64,000 nt of DNA from G963665595 sp963665595 (GCA_963665595.2 CAXXJK010000004.1:186001-250000), one strand, 5' to 3'; counted from the stretch's first letter, positions 18,672 to 29,220 are shown. Notes: generated by a model not told the origin, from the letters alone. Program-made: numbers and translations.

Positions 18672-20716
18672 TAGTCGGTGCCCTCACTTTGCAGTGCCCG
18701 CTTGATAAGATTGTCCTTATACTCATCGGGCAAATCAATGAAGTACGCTGAAAATCCCCAGACTCGGACGATGAGATTGGGGTAGTTTTCAGGATGCTCA
18801 CGCGCGTCTATCAATGTTGCCGCACTAACAACATTGATCTGCATCTGGAAAACTCCCATTTTGAAACTCGTCATGATCAACTTTAAAAACTTCTCATAGT
18901 TATTATCAATGAACTGAGGTGTCGCAAAGAAGTCCACCACATTACCATTGTACTTGATGCCGGTATAGTCAAGCCGTGAAGCAAATACCATGAGGTCAGT
19001 ATATGAATTCGCGCCCTCAGCAGAAATATGTGTTGCATAGGGTTCACCATATTTACGTCCGTCAAAAGAGGCTTCCGTTAAATGACTCGCCATGATGTAA
19101 CTCGGAGAGCTCAGACCACATTTGATACGGCCCCCATAACGGTTACGGTACTCTATGAAGTTCTCTTCAACGCGCTTCATGATGACCCGCGTCATCTCAA
19201 GAGCCTCATCGGTGTCGCAACCAAATGCTTTGTCCTCATTCTTAAGCAATTCAAGAACGTCTTCATGCCCAGCAAAATCGCTTTTGCGCATCAGATCGAA
19301 TTCGGCCAAGGTAAAACGCTTCTCTTCAAAAACAAATTTTCTCACATTGAAAAGTGAGTTGATAAGATTGCCCATGCCAAGTGAGAGCACACCATAGTTG
19401 TTGTATATTCCACCACCAAGAGCCACATCAATACGATGAGCGCGACATGATGGAGTAAACGCTGACATGAGAGGGTCAAGGTCCCACTTGAGGCTGTCAA
19501 GATCATTGCAGACAAAGCCACAGACCGTGTCGAGCTCTTCCATATAAGCGGAGAAGAACTCCTCAAACGTCTGAAAATCTCCCATACGTCCTTCAGCCGA
19601 CATGAAGATTAGCGGAAGCAGAAAATGCAGGTCGACGAGGTTATTCTGCTCATGGGCAACACCAGGAACGAGCGGCTCCCAGCACGCTGAGGTCACATAG
19701 TTATAACTATCTTCTTCAGAATAGCCAAACTCGATCATTGCGGGGATAACCAGTTCGTCGTTTGAGAACAGTGGATTTCCTACTCCCGTCTTGACACAAT
19801 CAAGCGCGCAGATCATAAGGTCTTCGGGGAGATCGTCAGAGACGCGCAGAAGAATCTTCGGGTCAGGAATCTGAAGCTCTCGAATTGCATTGATAAAAAG
19901 GTGGGTCAAACCATTGGAAAAATATGAGCCATCAGGCTGTTTGCCGCCTAAAATAATGACTTGGCCGGTGTCGCCCATCAAGGCACCGCTCTTGTACCAA
20001 TAGTAATTATGAAGCAGCGTAAGGAACTGTCTGATAGATTCGAGGGCCGCCTCTTGGGTAATCCTGCCTGCGGCAAGATCAGCCTCATATAAATCTCCCA
20101 AAAGCAGGTCAAGGCGACCAAGACCGATGAGATTATGCGGTGTCTGCCAGAACACCTCATTGACAAACAGAAGGCGCTGTAGCGCTTCATCAAACGACTG
20201 TGCTCCCCGCGTCTCAAGCCCTGAAAGCCAAGCGGCTATCTGCTCTTTGTTGCCAAACGAGCTGTGCTCTACAAACTCAATTGTTCGGTGTAGATAGTCG
20301 ATAATTGCGTTAATCGTCATATTGTTTTCATCGATGAACGCGATGTCGTTCATACGATCATCATCAGTAGGAGCGATGATCAAAGATGAGAGCGGGTTAT
20401 TGATAACCCCATCCCAATCGGGCGTACAGTTTAAAACCACACGATCAAAGGTCTTGTAGGATTTGAATACATCAATACTATAGAAAAAACGAGCCGATTC
20501 ATCGGGAGCTATCTCAGCATTTGCCAACAAGGCTCTGATATTTTGAGCATTGGTAGGTAGTTCAAAACGCTGGGCGTTCGATAACCCTTTACGAATAAAC
20601 GCTTCTTTATTGTTCTCGCTACGCACATCCATACGATAGCGAAGATATAGTTCTTGTAGAAATCCACCTTTATAGGCACCAAAGGCTTTCCATACAACAT
20701 CTTTAACCGCACTCAT
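18671..20716 (-). CDS. Glycyl radical enzyme of unknown substrate
   Basis: A 681-residue member of the pyruvate formate-lyase/diol dehydratase superfamily. The start is ATG 20716, with AGGAG 10 bases ahead. The thiyl cysteine and base form a C-x-E motif at Cys345 and Glu347 (TSACWEPLVPG); the radical glycine is Gly654 in RVWGFSAYF near the C-terminus. GLGRLDLLL and GQVIILGG are also family blocks. It is not pyruvate formate-lyase, which has adjacent cysteines. The ACWE and RVWGF variants differ from the GCVE and RVxGY forms of choline lyase, glycerol and hydroxyproline dehydratases, and it is about 100-150 residues shorter. C-x-E suggests a lyase or dehydratase. Its setting with a glycosyltransferase and exporter suggests sugar chemistry (inference). 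Confidence 0.9.
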   Translation of the reverse strand: MSAVKDVVWKAFGAYKGGFLQELYLRYRMDVRSENNKEAFIRKGLSNAQRFELPTNAQNIRALLANAEIAPDESARFFYSIDVFKSYKTFDRVVLNCTPDWDGVINNPLSSLIIAPTDDDRMNDIAFIDENNMTINAIIDYLHRTIEFVEHSSFGNKEQIAAWLSGLETRGAQSFDEALQRLLFVNEVFWQTPHNLIGLGRLDLLLGDLYEADLAAGRITQEAALESIRQFLTLLHNYYWYKSGALMGDTGQVIILGGKQPDGSYFSNGLTHLFINAIRELQIPDPKILLRVSDDLPEDLMICALDCVKTGVGNPLFSNDELVIPAMIEFGYSEEDSYNYVTSACWEPLVPGVAHEQNNLVDLHFLLPLIFMSAEGRMGDFQTFEEFFSAYMEELDTVCGFVCNDLDSLKWDLDPLMSAFTPSCRAHRIDVALGGGIYNNYGVLSLGMGNLINSLFNVRKFVFEEKRFTLAEFDLMRKSDFAGHEDVLELLKNEDKAFGCDTDEALEMTRVIMKRVEENFIEYRNRYGGRIKCGLSSPSYIMASHLTEASFDGRKYGEPYATHISAEGANSYTDLMVFASRLDYTGIKYNGNVVDFFATPQFIDNNYEKFLKLIMTSFKMGVFQMQINVVSAATLIDAREHPENYPNLIVRVWGFSAYFIDLPDEYKDNLIKRALQSEGTD

Positions 20717-20721
20717 AGTTA

Positions 20722-22596
20722 TCACACTCCTGTTTGTTGATATCTGCGTTTAAATATCTTCAGGAATATCTTTCGTACATATTCGCGCCGAACGGTACCG
20801 TAAGGGAATATCTTAGCGGTAACTCTCCGGGCAAACGATGGCCGTTCTTCCGGCAAAGGAGGTTGTGCACGATATTCCGCCAAATGTCCCAGAAACATCT
20901 CGTAGAAATCTAATGTGCGTGCGTGACGCCAAAACTCCAGTTCGATCTCATGACCGCACTGCCGCCATGGATCCTGTTCATGATATTGAATGATCGCCGG
21001 ATTTTTCAATGCAGCCTGATGCTCTTTGAGCAGATAGAGCGGCATGTCATGCACGCGGTCTACGTCCCATTGATGAGTGGGACAATACAGGTTCCACCGT
21101 GCGTTAAGATAGCGAACTTGCCCCTCGTAGATGACATTCAAGATATCTTTACCAGAAACTTCTGTCCCCAGCGAGTTTAACCGTGCAACCAGTGCCTTAG
21201 CAGTAATTCTGTTGCGCATGCGTGTCAGATCGAGGACCATCGAAGAAGTATCAAAATAGTCAAATTCTTCCGCAAGACGAAGAACCTGAGTCACTCGATC
21301 ATGCTCCTCGGGATAGATCCCGTTGATCATACCGATATGGCGTTCATCATGTGTCGCCGCAAGAATGGCACCGCCTAGATCAATATCGAAAAGCGTTGCA
21401 GGATCTGCATGGAATAATACGTTGTCATCAAAAACAACTACTCGATCATAGTGCTCAAGAATATAGGGGAGGTAGGCACGCGCGTCAGCAACAAGTGTAG
21501 AGGATTCTGCAATGCTATCCATGTATTTACGTACGTTTGATACACGAAGCGACACGTTAGGCCTTTGACTTGCCCTATGGGTATAATACCGCTCGAAAAA
21601 TGCAGGAAGATCATCAGCAAGGATCACTATGTCATAAAAACGTTCATCAGAAATCTGCTCAAACAATGAAGAGAGCGTCACACCGAGCATGTAATAACCG
21701 CGCGAGTCATCAAGCGCTATGACAACCGAAACCGCATCTTCATGATCGGCGAGGCGGGCAGGCGGCACGAATGCATCCGTATCAGCAAACAGCAGCATCT
21801 GCCGTTGCGCAATGCGATATCCGCCTTTTTTCTGAAGATGATAGATATAAATGCTATACAGGTGCTCCGCCATGAAACCATAGATACGAGTCAATATCTG
21901 ATTATAGCGTGAGAGGTCACAGCGTTTTTCCATCTCAGCGAGTACATCAAACTCAAATTCGCACAACTCGTTGAAGAGTTCTCGCTTCATAACGAAACAG
22001 TTGAAACCACGAAAATATGCACCAGACAAATATTCGTGCATGTCCGCAGAATATTCAGGATATTTCTCATCCACAATCTTGATCATCAGATCCATGTCGG
22101 CCATGTTTATGAGCGCGCGATCGTGAGCAACATAGTGATTATACAGATTCGTCTGATACCCATAAGGAGTGTTCACTCCCGGATAATACATCTCCTGAGT
22201 AGTGACGATATCATTCTCCTCGATAAGTTTGCGCATACGAGGCTCATCGAACAAACCATACTTGTGCATGGTGTAGTCATCCATGATCTTAGCGACCACC
22301 TGACCGCGATTATCTCGGTCAAGATTAGTGAAGGTCGTGTCGGTGAAATTGATGAACCGGCGATAGTGGCAGAGGCCATAGTAGTCAGCGTCCAGATTCT
22401 TCCACGCCCAATACTGCGCAGTCAACTCACAGTACGTCGGGTTTTTCTCAGATATGTTGTCGCCCGTATCATCACGTACCAGCCCTTCGATAGTATTCGA
22501 AGAAAGCGCTGCCCCTACGTGAATTGGTACATACAGATTATTCTGAGGTAATGTAGAGGGCTTGTGACATGCAATGGCGATCTTGATTTCGGACAT
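20722..22596 (-). CDS. Two-domain glycosyltransferase (DUF4422 + GT8-like)
   Basis: About 624 residues from ATG 22596 (a TTG three codons upstream is the alternative; neither has a strong Shine-Dalgarno). Residues 1-250 are a DUF4422 domain (IAIACHKPS, NPTYCELTAQYWAWKN, YYGLCHYRRF), a family associated with capsule and exopolysaccharide clusters. Residues about 280-560 resemble GT8 transferases (SVVIALDDSRGYYMLGVTL, VVVFDDNVLFHAD, GQVRYLNARWNLYC), with DDN in place of the usual DxD metal motif. The C-terminus is basic and may touch the membrane. Only 5 bases separate its stop from the radical enzyme ATG. Sugar and linkage are unknown. Confidence 0.85.
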   Translation of the reverse strand: MSEIKIAIACHKPSTLPQNNLYVPIHVGAALSSNTIEGLVRDDTGDNISEKNPTYCELTAQYWAWKNLDADYYGLCHYRRFINFTDTTFTNLDRDNRGQVVAKIMDDYTMHKYGLFDEPRMRKLIEENDIVTTQEMYYPGVNTPYGYQTNLYNHYVAHDRALINMADMDLMIKIVDEKYPEYSADMHEYLSGAYFRGFNCFVMKRELFNELCEFEFDVLAEMEKRCDLSRYNQILTRIYGFMAEHLYSIYIYHLQKKGGYRIAQRQMLLFADTDAFVPPARLADHEDAVSVVIALDDSRGYYMLGVTLSSLFEQISDERFYDIVILADDLPAFFERYYTHRASQRPNVSLRVSNVRKYMDSIAESSTLVADARAYLPYILEHYDRVVVFDDNVLFHADPATLFDIDLGGAILAATHDERHIGMINGIYPEEHDRVTQVLRLAEEFDYFDTSSMVLDLTRMRNRITAKALVARLNSLGTEVSGKDILNVIYEGQVRYLNARWNLYCPTHQWDVDRVHDMPLYLLKEHQAALKNPAIIQYHEQDPWRQCGHEIELEFWRHARTLDFYEMFLGHLAEYRAQPPLPEERPSFARRVTAKIFPYGTVRREYVRKIFLKIFKRRYQQTGV

Positions 22597-22847
22597 TCTC
22601 GACAATCCATTTCTTCGCTAATAACAAAAACAAGGAGTAGATCAGCCTATTAGTTTAATAGAGACCTGTGGAGGGAAATCGAGCAACGCAGAAATGTCGC
22701 AAAACTATCAAAGAATAATGATTAATGAAACAACTATCACGTTAATGCGTAGTCAAAATTTCCGGCACACATACCCCAGAACGTCATGACCACACCGCAT
22801 ACATCCGCTCATCTTTGAATTGGACATATCCCATTTCGTGCCGCGTA

Positions 22848-25800
22848 CTATGAGTAATCTGGTATGACATATTTCAGATACGGGGTCACGCCTGCGTTGT
22901 CATAGCAATCTTGCATGAGCGAGGCAATACCTGCCGCCCATGTAGTGCCCGTACAGTATTGGTGCCACCCCATAGTGTTCGTGTCTTCTGAGCGATTGTA
23001 ATCCCATTTCATGAGATACAGCGTGTATTGAGCATAGTCTGAGCGATAGGTATAGTTAGCCGCGATCCATTTAGCCGCCCCATAGATGGACGCGTCAACA
23101 GAATTCCATCCCTGCTGAATAGCACGCGTGAACCCTCCAACAGTCGGGTCTGTATCATAGGCCCCAATACCGAAGAAATTGTAATAGGTACCCGCAGGGT
23201 ACAAGGTCCCTGTCGAATCGACGACCGTGTATACATCCTTACCCTCCACTTTCGAGTAAGCGGTAAATCCTTTGCCATCATAATAAACACCCTTGGCAAG
23301 CGTTGAGGTTCCCCAACCGCTCTCCCATATACTGTGGGTAAGGAAGTACACTTCGTTGATGCCGTAAAGCTTCGCAGCCGCAACAAATGTGGCACCATGG
23401 CCGTTAAAGACTCCGCTTTGCCCTTTTGCGTTACTCAGTATATACGAATCCAGTTGAGCGCCCGTCAAGTTACTGCTCTGGCGCAGATCAGCAAACTGGA
23501 GTGGCGTTGAGGCCAGAATGACATCCGGGTCGAGAGCTGTTTTTACCTGTTCGTCAGTATATCCATCGAGATATGTGCTGATTTTCTGCCAAGTGACCAT
23601 CTGATCAAGACTGAAGCTCAATTCTTCATAGGTTCTTAACGGGGTGGCTGCCGAGAGCACAAACTTCTGAGATGCCAATCCGTTGGGACTCCACGTCTGT
23701 ACATTGGTACCATTTGCCGCCATGCCCCACGTAACATCTAATGCCTTCCCATTGGCTTTCGAGATGAATGTATAGGTGCCATCCGCGTTTGCAATTATCT
23801 GCCAGCGCTGACAAGCATATCCGTTGAAGGCCCATTGCCAGACGTTAGTGCCATCACTTTGTCCCGACCACGCTACATCAAGTGCCTTGTTTGAATGAGC
23901 AGGACGGATCGTATAACTTTTGGTCACCGCGTCATAGGCAAGATAAAATACCTGATTATCTCCCCCATTATGTGAATACAACTGAAGATTAGCGCCATCA
24001 TCTGTTGAAGCGTTTGCTATATCAAGCACATAATTCTGATCAATAGCTGATGCGAGGGAGAAATATCCGTTAGGAAGCACCACCTGTGGCGTATCAAACG
24101 TGAATGTCTGAGAAGCGAGATTATTGATCGTCCATATCTGAACATTCGTACCACTCTCCGCGGCGCCCCATTCAACATCTAATGCCTTCAGATTGCACGC
24201 CGAGATCAGAGAGTAGCCACCATTGCACGCAACGATGATCCACTTTTGACAATCGTAGCCATTTGCAGTCCACTGTTGCACGTTGGTACCATCGGCCTGG
24301 CCAGACCACGCAACATCAAGGTATTTGCCAGAATAGACACTCTTAATAGCATAGGTGCCGTCTCCATTGGGCGAAACGGCAAATCGCTGCGTCGCAACCT
24401 GGTCATCGGGACGAGAGGCAATCTCAATGTTGCCACCATCGGCTGTCGAACTACCGGCAACATTGAGAGCAAGATTATCTCCCGTGGTGGCAGCAATGAC
24501 GTAGACACCCGCAGAAACAAGCGACGGTATAGTAAACGAAAATGACTGGGAAGAAAGACCATTAGGTTCCCACACGCGGATATTAGTGCCATCGGCAGAA
24601 CTCCCATTAGCAACATCAAGAGCCATGCCCGAAAGATGACTCCTTACGCTATAGGTGCCATCTGACTGTTTGAAAAGCATCCACTGTTGATTCTCCCCTC
24701 CCGTAAAACTCTCTTGATCAACATTGGAACCGTTTGATCCGTTTCCTGCTACCGTAAGATACAATCCACTCGAGACACATTCGATGGTATAGTAACCCCG
24801 TCCTTGGTATTTCATAACGAAACGTTGGTTGCCCGCCCCGTTATAGCTAGACAATTGAAGATTTCCCCCGGGTTCAACGGATGAATCCGCGATATCAAGA
24901 ACCGTATCGTCGGCAACTGAAGAATTTATGGAATAGTAGCCATCCTTGATTGCTTGGGTGCCACCAACATAGAAGTGCTGCGCAGCACCACCATAGGAGT
25001 ACCACACGCCCACATTGGTACCGTCGGTGGTCTTGCTGTGATCTACATCAAGTACACAGCCCGTCAACGCAGATATAACCTCATAGCTTCCGTCTGAGAG
25101 TTTCTTCAGGACCCATTTGGCGTTGAGGCCGCTCCCGTCAGAAGTCTGGCAGACATTAGCACCGGCGGAATTATTGAAATCTTGTACGCAGACATATTTG
25201 CCGGAAGATACCGATTGAATGGTGTAGTAACCATCATCACCATAATCAAACATAAAATTCTGATTGGCGCAGTTATTCGCAGTGTATAACCAGATATTCC
25301 CTCCTTCAGCGCTGCTTGCCCACGCCACATCAAGCACCGATGTCGTGTTGAGCATAGTTGAAAGCGTATAGGTGCCCTCATGAAGAGTCTCGCCTAAACT
25401 TGCCACAACAACATCTGACGCAAAGGTGAAGGTTTGAGAAGGGCATCCATTGGGTGTCCACACGCGTATAGCCGTGCCATCTGCTGAATTCCCCCACGCA
25501 ACATCTAACGCACGGCCCGAAAGAGCCGAAACAATGCTATAACCACTCCCCGAAGAGGATATAATCCACTGAGAACCGATACCCTCGCCATCCTCAGTTT
25601 GACAAACCGATGCGCCATTTTGCAGGCTGTCATCTTGAACGCAGAGATACTTACCAGAATTTGCTGAGCGAATGGTATAGTAGCCATTATCGCCATAGGT
25701 TATGGTAAAACGCTGGTTCGCCGTGCCGAGGGGTTGATAGAGCCACGCGGCGGCACCCTCATTCTGAGACGCATACTGGATGTCGACTACCGAGGTGCCA

Positions 25801-27842
25801 TTGACGCCTGACACTATCGAATAGGTGCCGTCCGCGACTGTCTGAGTAGAGGAACCGAGCACGCTCAGCGACACCAAGTCAAACGTCTGCGAGGCACAAC
25901 CATTCGGTGTCCAGGTGCGAATGTTAGTACCGTCTGTGGACGCACCCCATGCCACATCAAGCGCCATACCGGTAAGTGCCGATATGATCCGGTATCCTCC
26001 TCCATCACATTTCTGCACGATCCAATCGTCGCCATCGGTACCACCAGTACCGCACTGGACCACGTTTTCCCCGAGATCATCCGTTGGCATCTCTAGGCAA
26101 AGCGCCTTATCTGAATGGAGCGCCGTAATGGTATAAGTTCCGTTGCCGTTATAGGTGAACACAAATTTCTGGTTATTACATCCGTTAGATGAATATAGCT
26201 GGACATTTGCACCATCATCAGATGAAGCGTTCGTCACATCAACAACAGAGGTCCCGTTGACTCCAGACACCAGAGAATAAATACCGTTTGACACCGTTTG
26301 GCTGCCTGTGGGAATAGTCAAATCCGAAGACACACGAACAAGGCGAAGGTATTGAGCAATGCCGGTGGCATCAGCAACACCTAAGCTCTTGAGCTTCGTG
26401 TCATCGCTGAGATAGGTAGCATAATCAAGAGGATTGTTGATAAAGCAGTGCTCCACAATGATAGAAGGCAGGTTTACCAAGCGCGCGGCATTGATAACCG
26501 TGTAATAATCTGCAGTTGAGCCATCGGAATAGGTAACAGCATCGACCTTATCGTCGGTATCAGTAGCATCTCTCGTCTTAACACCACGATCGCTCAGCCC
26601 TAGGGCCGTCAACTGTGCAAGAATCCTCTGGCCCAACGCAGTACCAACAGTGTGAGTCGTATAGTTGTAGCTTGAATCATTGGGTACCCACACCTCAGAA
26701 CCTGATGCGGTGGTGCCTGAGGATCCCGAAGAATTCAGATGAATGCTTACGAAGAGGCTGGCGCCTGCGTTAAAAGCCCGCGCGACACGCGTGGGAAGCG
26801 TCGGGAGTTCCGTCTCACTGCGCGTAAGGATCACGCTAACATTATCATAAGTCTCCAGTTCGGCCTTGCAGTAGTTAGCAATCTTCCAATTAAGCGATGC
26901 CTCGGTAACCCCTTCATTCGAAGAAGCACCCGAATCATTACCACCATGCCCCGGATCAATCGCCACCACCACGGGAGTGGTCGACAAAGAGGTAAGGCTA
27001 TCAGATGATTGAGTACCCAACAGAGTGGTTCCCGCAAGAGCACCTTTCTGGGTAAGTGCGCTCTCGACGCTATCAGAAGACGTAACATTCCCTGCCGCAT
27101 CCAGCGAATAGACGATAATGCCATCAGTGGTATCTGAACTTTTTGCCGCCTGAACGCCCAACGCACTTGTCGAGTACGATGCGGCAAGTGCACAAAATGC
27201 AAAGTTCTCCTGCATTTCCTGATCGAAGGTGCACGAGTATGTACCCGTCTGCCCCGCACGAGTCACACCATCAACGCCGATGAGCACATAGATGCCAGTC
27301 TTGGAAGCGTCAAACTCCCCCAAATCAAACAGCGCAGTGTTGTTTACTAGATTCGAAGCTTGCACTGAATAGGTGGATCCGCCTAAACGCTGATAGTGAA
27401 GAGTCGCACTGGTTACCGTTGCGTCTCCCATAAAGCCAACAACAACCGCCTGAGAGTCCCCTACAGCAAGTTCAGAGGAATCGACATAGAGAAAGGAGAG
27501 AAGAGCAGACGCATCAAGCACCGTGGACGAAGCAGCAGTAGCTGAAGGAGTGGTCACAGAGGCAGCAGAAGTGCCTGATGTCACAGGAGAAGTCGCGGTG
27601 CTCGTATCGGTCGACACACTGGTGCTTGTTGACGATGTGGTAGAAGAATTCGAGTTACTGGTGACAGCAGAGGTAACTGACGCAGAGGTTGAGGCAACCG
27701 ACGATGTAGAAGTACCCGATGTTGTTGCAGCCGAAGTCGAGGTTCCTCCGGGCGCGTCTTGAGCAAAAGCTGGAACCACGGACAGAGAAAACACCATCAC
27801 ACATGCAAGAAAACAGGAAACTGTCTTCCTCAAAATTCTCAT
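22848..27842 (-). CDS. Secreted autolysin: amidase, six RICIN modules, glucosaminidase
   Basis: A 1664-residue peptidoglycan hydrolase. A signal peptide (1-28, ending AFAQ) is followed by a Ser/Thr-rich linker to about 110 and a beta-rich domain. A zinc N-acetylmuramoyl-L-alanine amidase (Amidase_3) then begins near residue 290; DPGHGG, SIHLNSSG and VEHCF contain metal or catalytic residues. From about 510 to 1400 come six RICIN-type beta-trefoil modules with recurring units such as LDVAWGNSADGTAI and QTF ends. The C-terminal 250 residues are a glucosaminidase (GH73) domain (LTHSIWESGWGTSTLAKG, FFGIGAYD). Both cleavage activities in one chain suggest a cell-separation autolysin, and the lectin modules should anchor it to envelope sugars. 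Confidence 0.92.
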   Translation of the reverse strand: MRILRKTVSCFLACVMVFSLSVVPAFAQDAPGGTSTSAATTSGTSTSSVASTSASVTSAVTSNSNSSTTSSTSTSVSTDTSTATSPVTSGTSAASVTTPSATAASSTVLDASALLSFLYVDSSELAVGDSQAVVVGFMGDATVTSATLHYQRLGGSTYSVQASNLVNNTALFDLGEFDASKTGIYVLIGVDGVTRAGQTGTYSCTFDQEMQENFAFCALAASYSTSALGVQAAKSSDTTDGIIVYSLDAAGNVTSSDSVESALTQKGALAGTTLLGTQSSDSLTSLSTTPVVVAIDPGHGGNDSGASSNEGVTEASLNWKIANYCKAELETYDNVSVILTRSETELPTLPTRVARAFNAGASLFVSIHLNSSGSSGTTASGSEVWVPNDSSYNYTTHTVGTALGQRILAQLTALGLSDRGVKTRDATDTDDKVDAVTYSDGSTADYYTVINAARLVNLPSIIVEHCFINNPLDYATYLSDDTKLKSLGVADATGIAQYLRLVRVSSDLTIPTGSQTVSNGIYSLVSGVNGTSVVDVTNASSDDGANVQLYSSNGCNNQKFVFTYNGNGTYTITALHSDKALCLEMPTDDLGENVVQCGTGGTDGDDWIVQKCDGGGYRIISALTGMALDVAWGASTDGTNIRTWTPNGCASQTFDLVSLSVLGSSTQTVADGTYSIVSGVNGTSVVDIQYASQNEGAAAWLYQPLGTANQRFTITYGDNGYYTIRSANSGKYLCVQDDSLQNGASVCQTEDGEGIGSQWIISSSGSGYSIVSALSGRALDVAWGNSADGTAIRVWTPNGCPSQTFTFASDVVVASLGETLHEGTYTLSTMLNTTSVLDVAWASSAEGGNIWLYTANNCANQNFMFDYGDDGYYTIQSVSSGKYVCVQDFNNSAGANVCQTSDGSGLNAKWVLKKLSDGSYEVISALTGCVLDVDHSKTTDGTNVGVWYSYGGAAQHFYVGGTQAIKDGYYSINSSVADDTVLDIADSSVEPGGNLQLSSYNGAGNQRFVMKYQGRGYYTIECVSSGLYLTVAGNGSNGSNVDQESFTGGENQQWMLFKQSDGTYSVRSHLSGMALDVANGSSADGTNIRVWEPNGLSSQSFSFTIPSLVSAGVYVIAATTGDNLALNVAGSSTADGGNIEIASRPDDQVATQRFAVSPNGDGTYAIKSVYSGKYLDVAWSGQADGTNVQQWTANGYDCQKWIIVACNGGYSLISACNLKALDVEWGAAESGTNVQIWTINNLASQTFTFDTPQVVLPNGYFSLASAIDQNYVLDIANASTDDGANLQLYSHNGGDNQVFYLAYDAVTKSYTIRPAHSNKALDVAWSGQSDGTNVWQWAFNGYACQRWQIIANADGTYTFISKANGKALDVTWGMAANGTNVQTWSPNGLASQKFVLSAATPLRTYEELSFSLDQMVTWQKISTYLDGYTDEQVKTALDPDVILASTPLQFADLRQSSNLTGAQLDSYILSNAKGQSGVFNGHGATFVAAAKLYGINEVYFLTHSIWESGWGTSTLAKGVYYDGKGFTAYSKVEGKDVYTVVDSTGTLYPAGTYYNFFGIGAYDTDPTVGGFTRAIQQGWNSVDASIYGAAKWIAANYTYRSDYAQYTLYLMKWDYNRSEDTNTMGWHQYCTGTTWAAGIASLMQDCYDNAGVTPYLKYVIPDYS

Positions 27843-28065
27843 ATGAGCACGCTACCTTCCATATAAACTTCAATTATTCTGCGAAAAAGAAGGCGTATTT
27901 GCCCCGCAAACCACGCTAGTTTTTGGGCAATCATCGACCGACACCAAGAGACAATCGGCTTCGTATCGGTATTTCCCGTACAGATGTACATAACCATTTT
28001 ATTATAGCAGAAAATGACACAGAGAAACGCTTGCCCCCCTCCTCGCGCGATTCTCAATACAGCAA

Positions 28066-28093
28066 AGCCCCGCTCAGTAATTTAAACGGGGCT
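28066..28093 (-). terminator. Terminator after the aldolase gene
   Basis: Minus-strand hairpin AGCCCCG / CGGGGCT with a 14-base loop followed by TTGCTGTATT, 36 bases past the aldolase stop. The T-run is weak. Confidence 0.6.
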
Positions 28094-28129
28094 CTGCAAA
28101 AAATTAAGGCACGCGTACATCTGGTGTGG

Positions 28130-29074
28130 CTAGAGGGTGAAGTCTGCCTTACCATTAAACACGTCAAGAGCTGCCGCAACATCATAGTCAGCAAACGTAA
28201 TCGCGCTGATGGATTTAGTCAAGCGGATCGCCTCGTCTAGGCTGCGCTGATGGATATTGCGTCCGGTAGCATTACCGCAAGCATTGCCCACGTGAATCTG
28301 CTCCCATAGTTGGGTGAGGAAGGTCTCAGCATCAACCGTAGAGCCACCCGCACATACCAAGCCGGTACGTCCCGAGGCACTCGCTGCACGCTTGAGTAAT
28401 TCGGCGCTTGTTTCCGTTTGGTCGGCCGTAGGTTTTGGTGGATTAACCTTAACAAAATCTGCGCCCAGGCACAGAGCGACGCCAGCAGCACCAGCGATGA
28501 GATCTGCGTCCTTCTCGTTTTTGACCGCTTTACCACGTGGATAGATCCACAACACCACGATAAGCCCCTGTGCGTGAGCTTCGGCTATGAGCTCGCCAGC
28601 TTCCGCCATCATCGTGGCTTCGTATTCGCTGCCCAAGTAGAGCGTGTAACCAAGACCAACAATATTCACACCTGCTTCGCGCATAGCAAGCACCGCGTCG
28701 AGCGAATATAGCTGCGGAGAATACGGATCGTCTTGATCCGTATCAACTAGGTTGGTCTTTGAATTCATCTTAATGAGAAAGTTTATCTCAGGATAGTCGG
28801 GAGCATACTGTGCGATAAGACCTCGCTGACCAGCCAGCACGCCGCATACGCCCTCGCGGCCGATCTTGAACAGATGTTCCGGATCAGAATCGGCACTGTC
28901 AATACCTTCGCCATAAAAATCACCGTTCAGGTGCTCGACCTTTTGATCGCAGGCGAACAGCATGAGACGGCCGGTTCCCCGAGTTGCCGCTAGATAGTTA
29001 TCGATGTAGGTCTCGCGAGCCTCTGGCATCACATCTGCCGGTACGCGTACATCTTTACGATTAATTTTGGGCAT
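28130..29074 (-). CDS. Class I fructose-bisphosphate aldolase (DhnA/FbaB type)
   Basis: Cleaves fructose-1,6-bisphosphate to two triose phosphates by Schiff-base chemistry in glycolysis and gluconeogenesis. The start is ATG 29074, with AAAGGAG ahead, giving 314 residues; 16 upstream codons in frame are excluded. The presumed Schiff-base lysine lies in GADFVKVNPP, preceded by the barrel strand VVLWIYPRGKAV, and followed by VCAGGST. The DeoC/LacD superfamily also includes other aldolases, so the substrate is less certain than the mechanism. Monocistronic by appearance. Confidence 0.85.
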   Translation of the reverse strand: MPKINRKDVRVPADVMPEARETYIDNYLAATRGTGRLMLFACDQKVEHLNGDFYGEGIDSADSDPEHLFKIGREGVCGVLAGQRGLIAQYAPDYPEINFLIKMNSKTNLVDTDQDDPYSPQLYSLDAVLAMREAGVNIVGLGYTLYLGSEYEATMMAEAGELIAEAHAQGLIVVLWIYPRGKAVKNEKDADLIAGAAGVALCLGADFVKVNPPKPTADQTETSAELLKRAASASGRTGLVCAGGSTVDAETFLTQLWEQIHVGNACGNATGRNIHQRSLDEAIRLTKSISAITFADYDVAAALDVFNGKADFTL

Positions 29075-29220
29075 GGCCTCTCCTTTTTTTAAAACAGAAA
29101 AATTGCGCATATCTTCACGCATGGTCTATAGATTAAGAGTACAGGAAAACACATTTGGCGGAACAGATTTTAATAAAAACAGCATAACCGAACAACCATT
29201 GCAGTTGGCGTGGCTTTTGG

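Noticed and set aside
18671..20716. Calling the radical enzyme pyruvate formate-lyase
   Set aside because: The adjacent catalytic cysteines are absent; the active site is a C-x-E type.
22848..27842. The repeated segments of the autolysin as a DNA repeat array
   Set aside because: They repeat at protein level as RICIN modules with diverged codons; no near-identical long DNA copies were seen.
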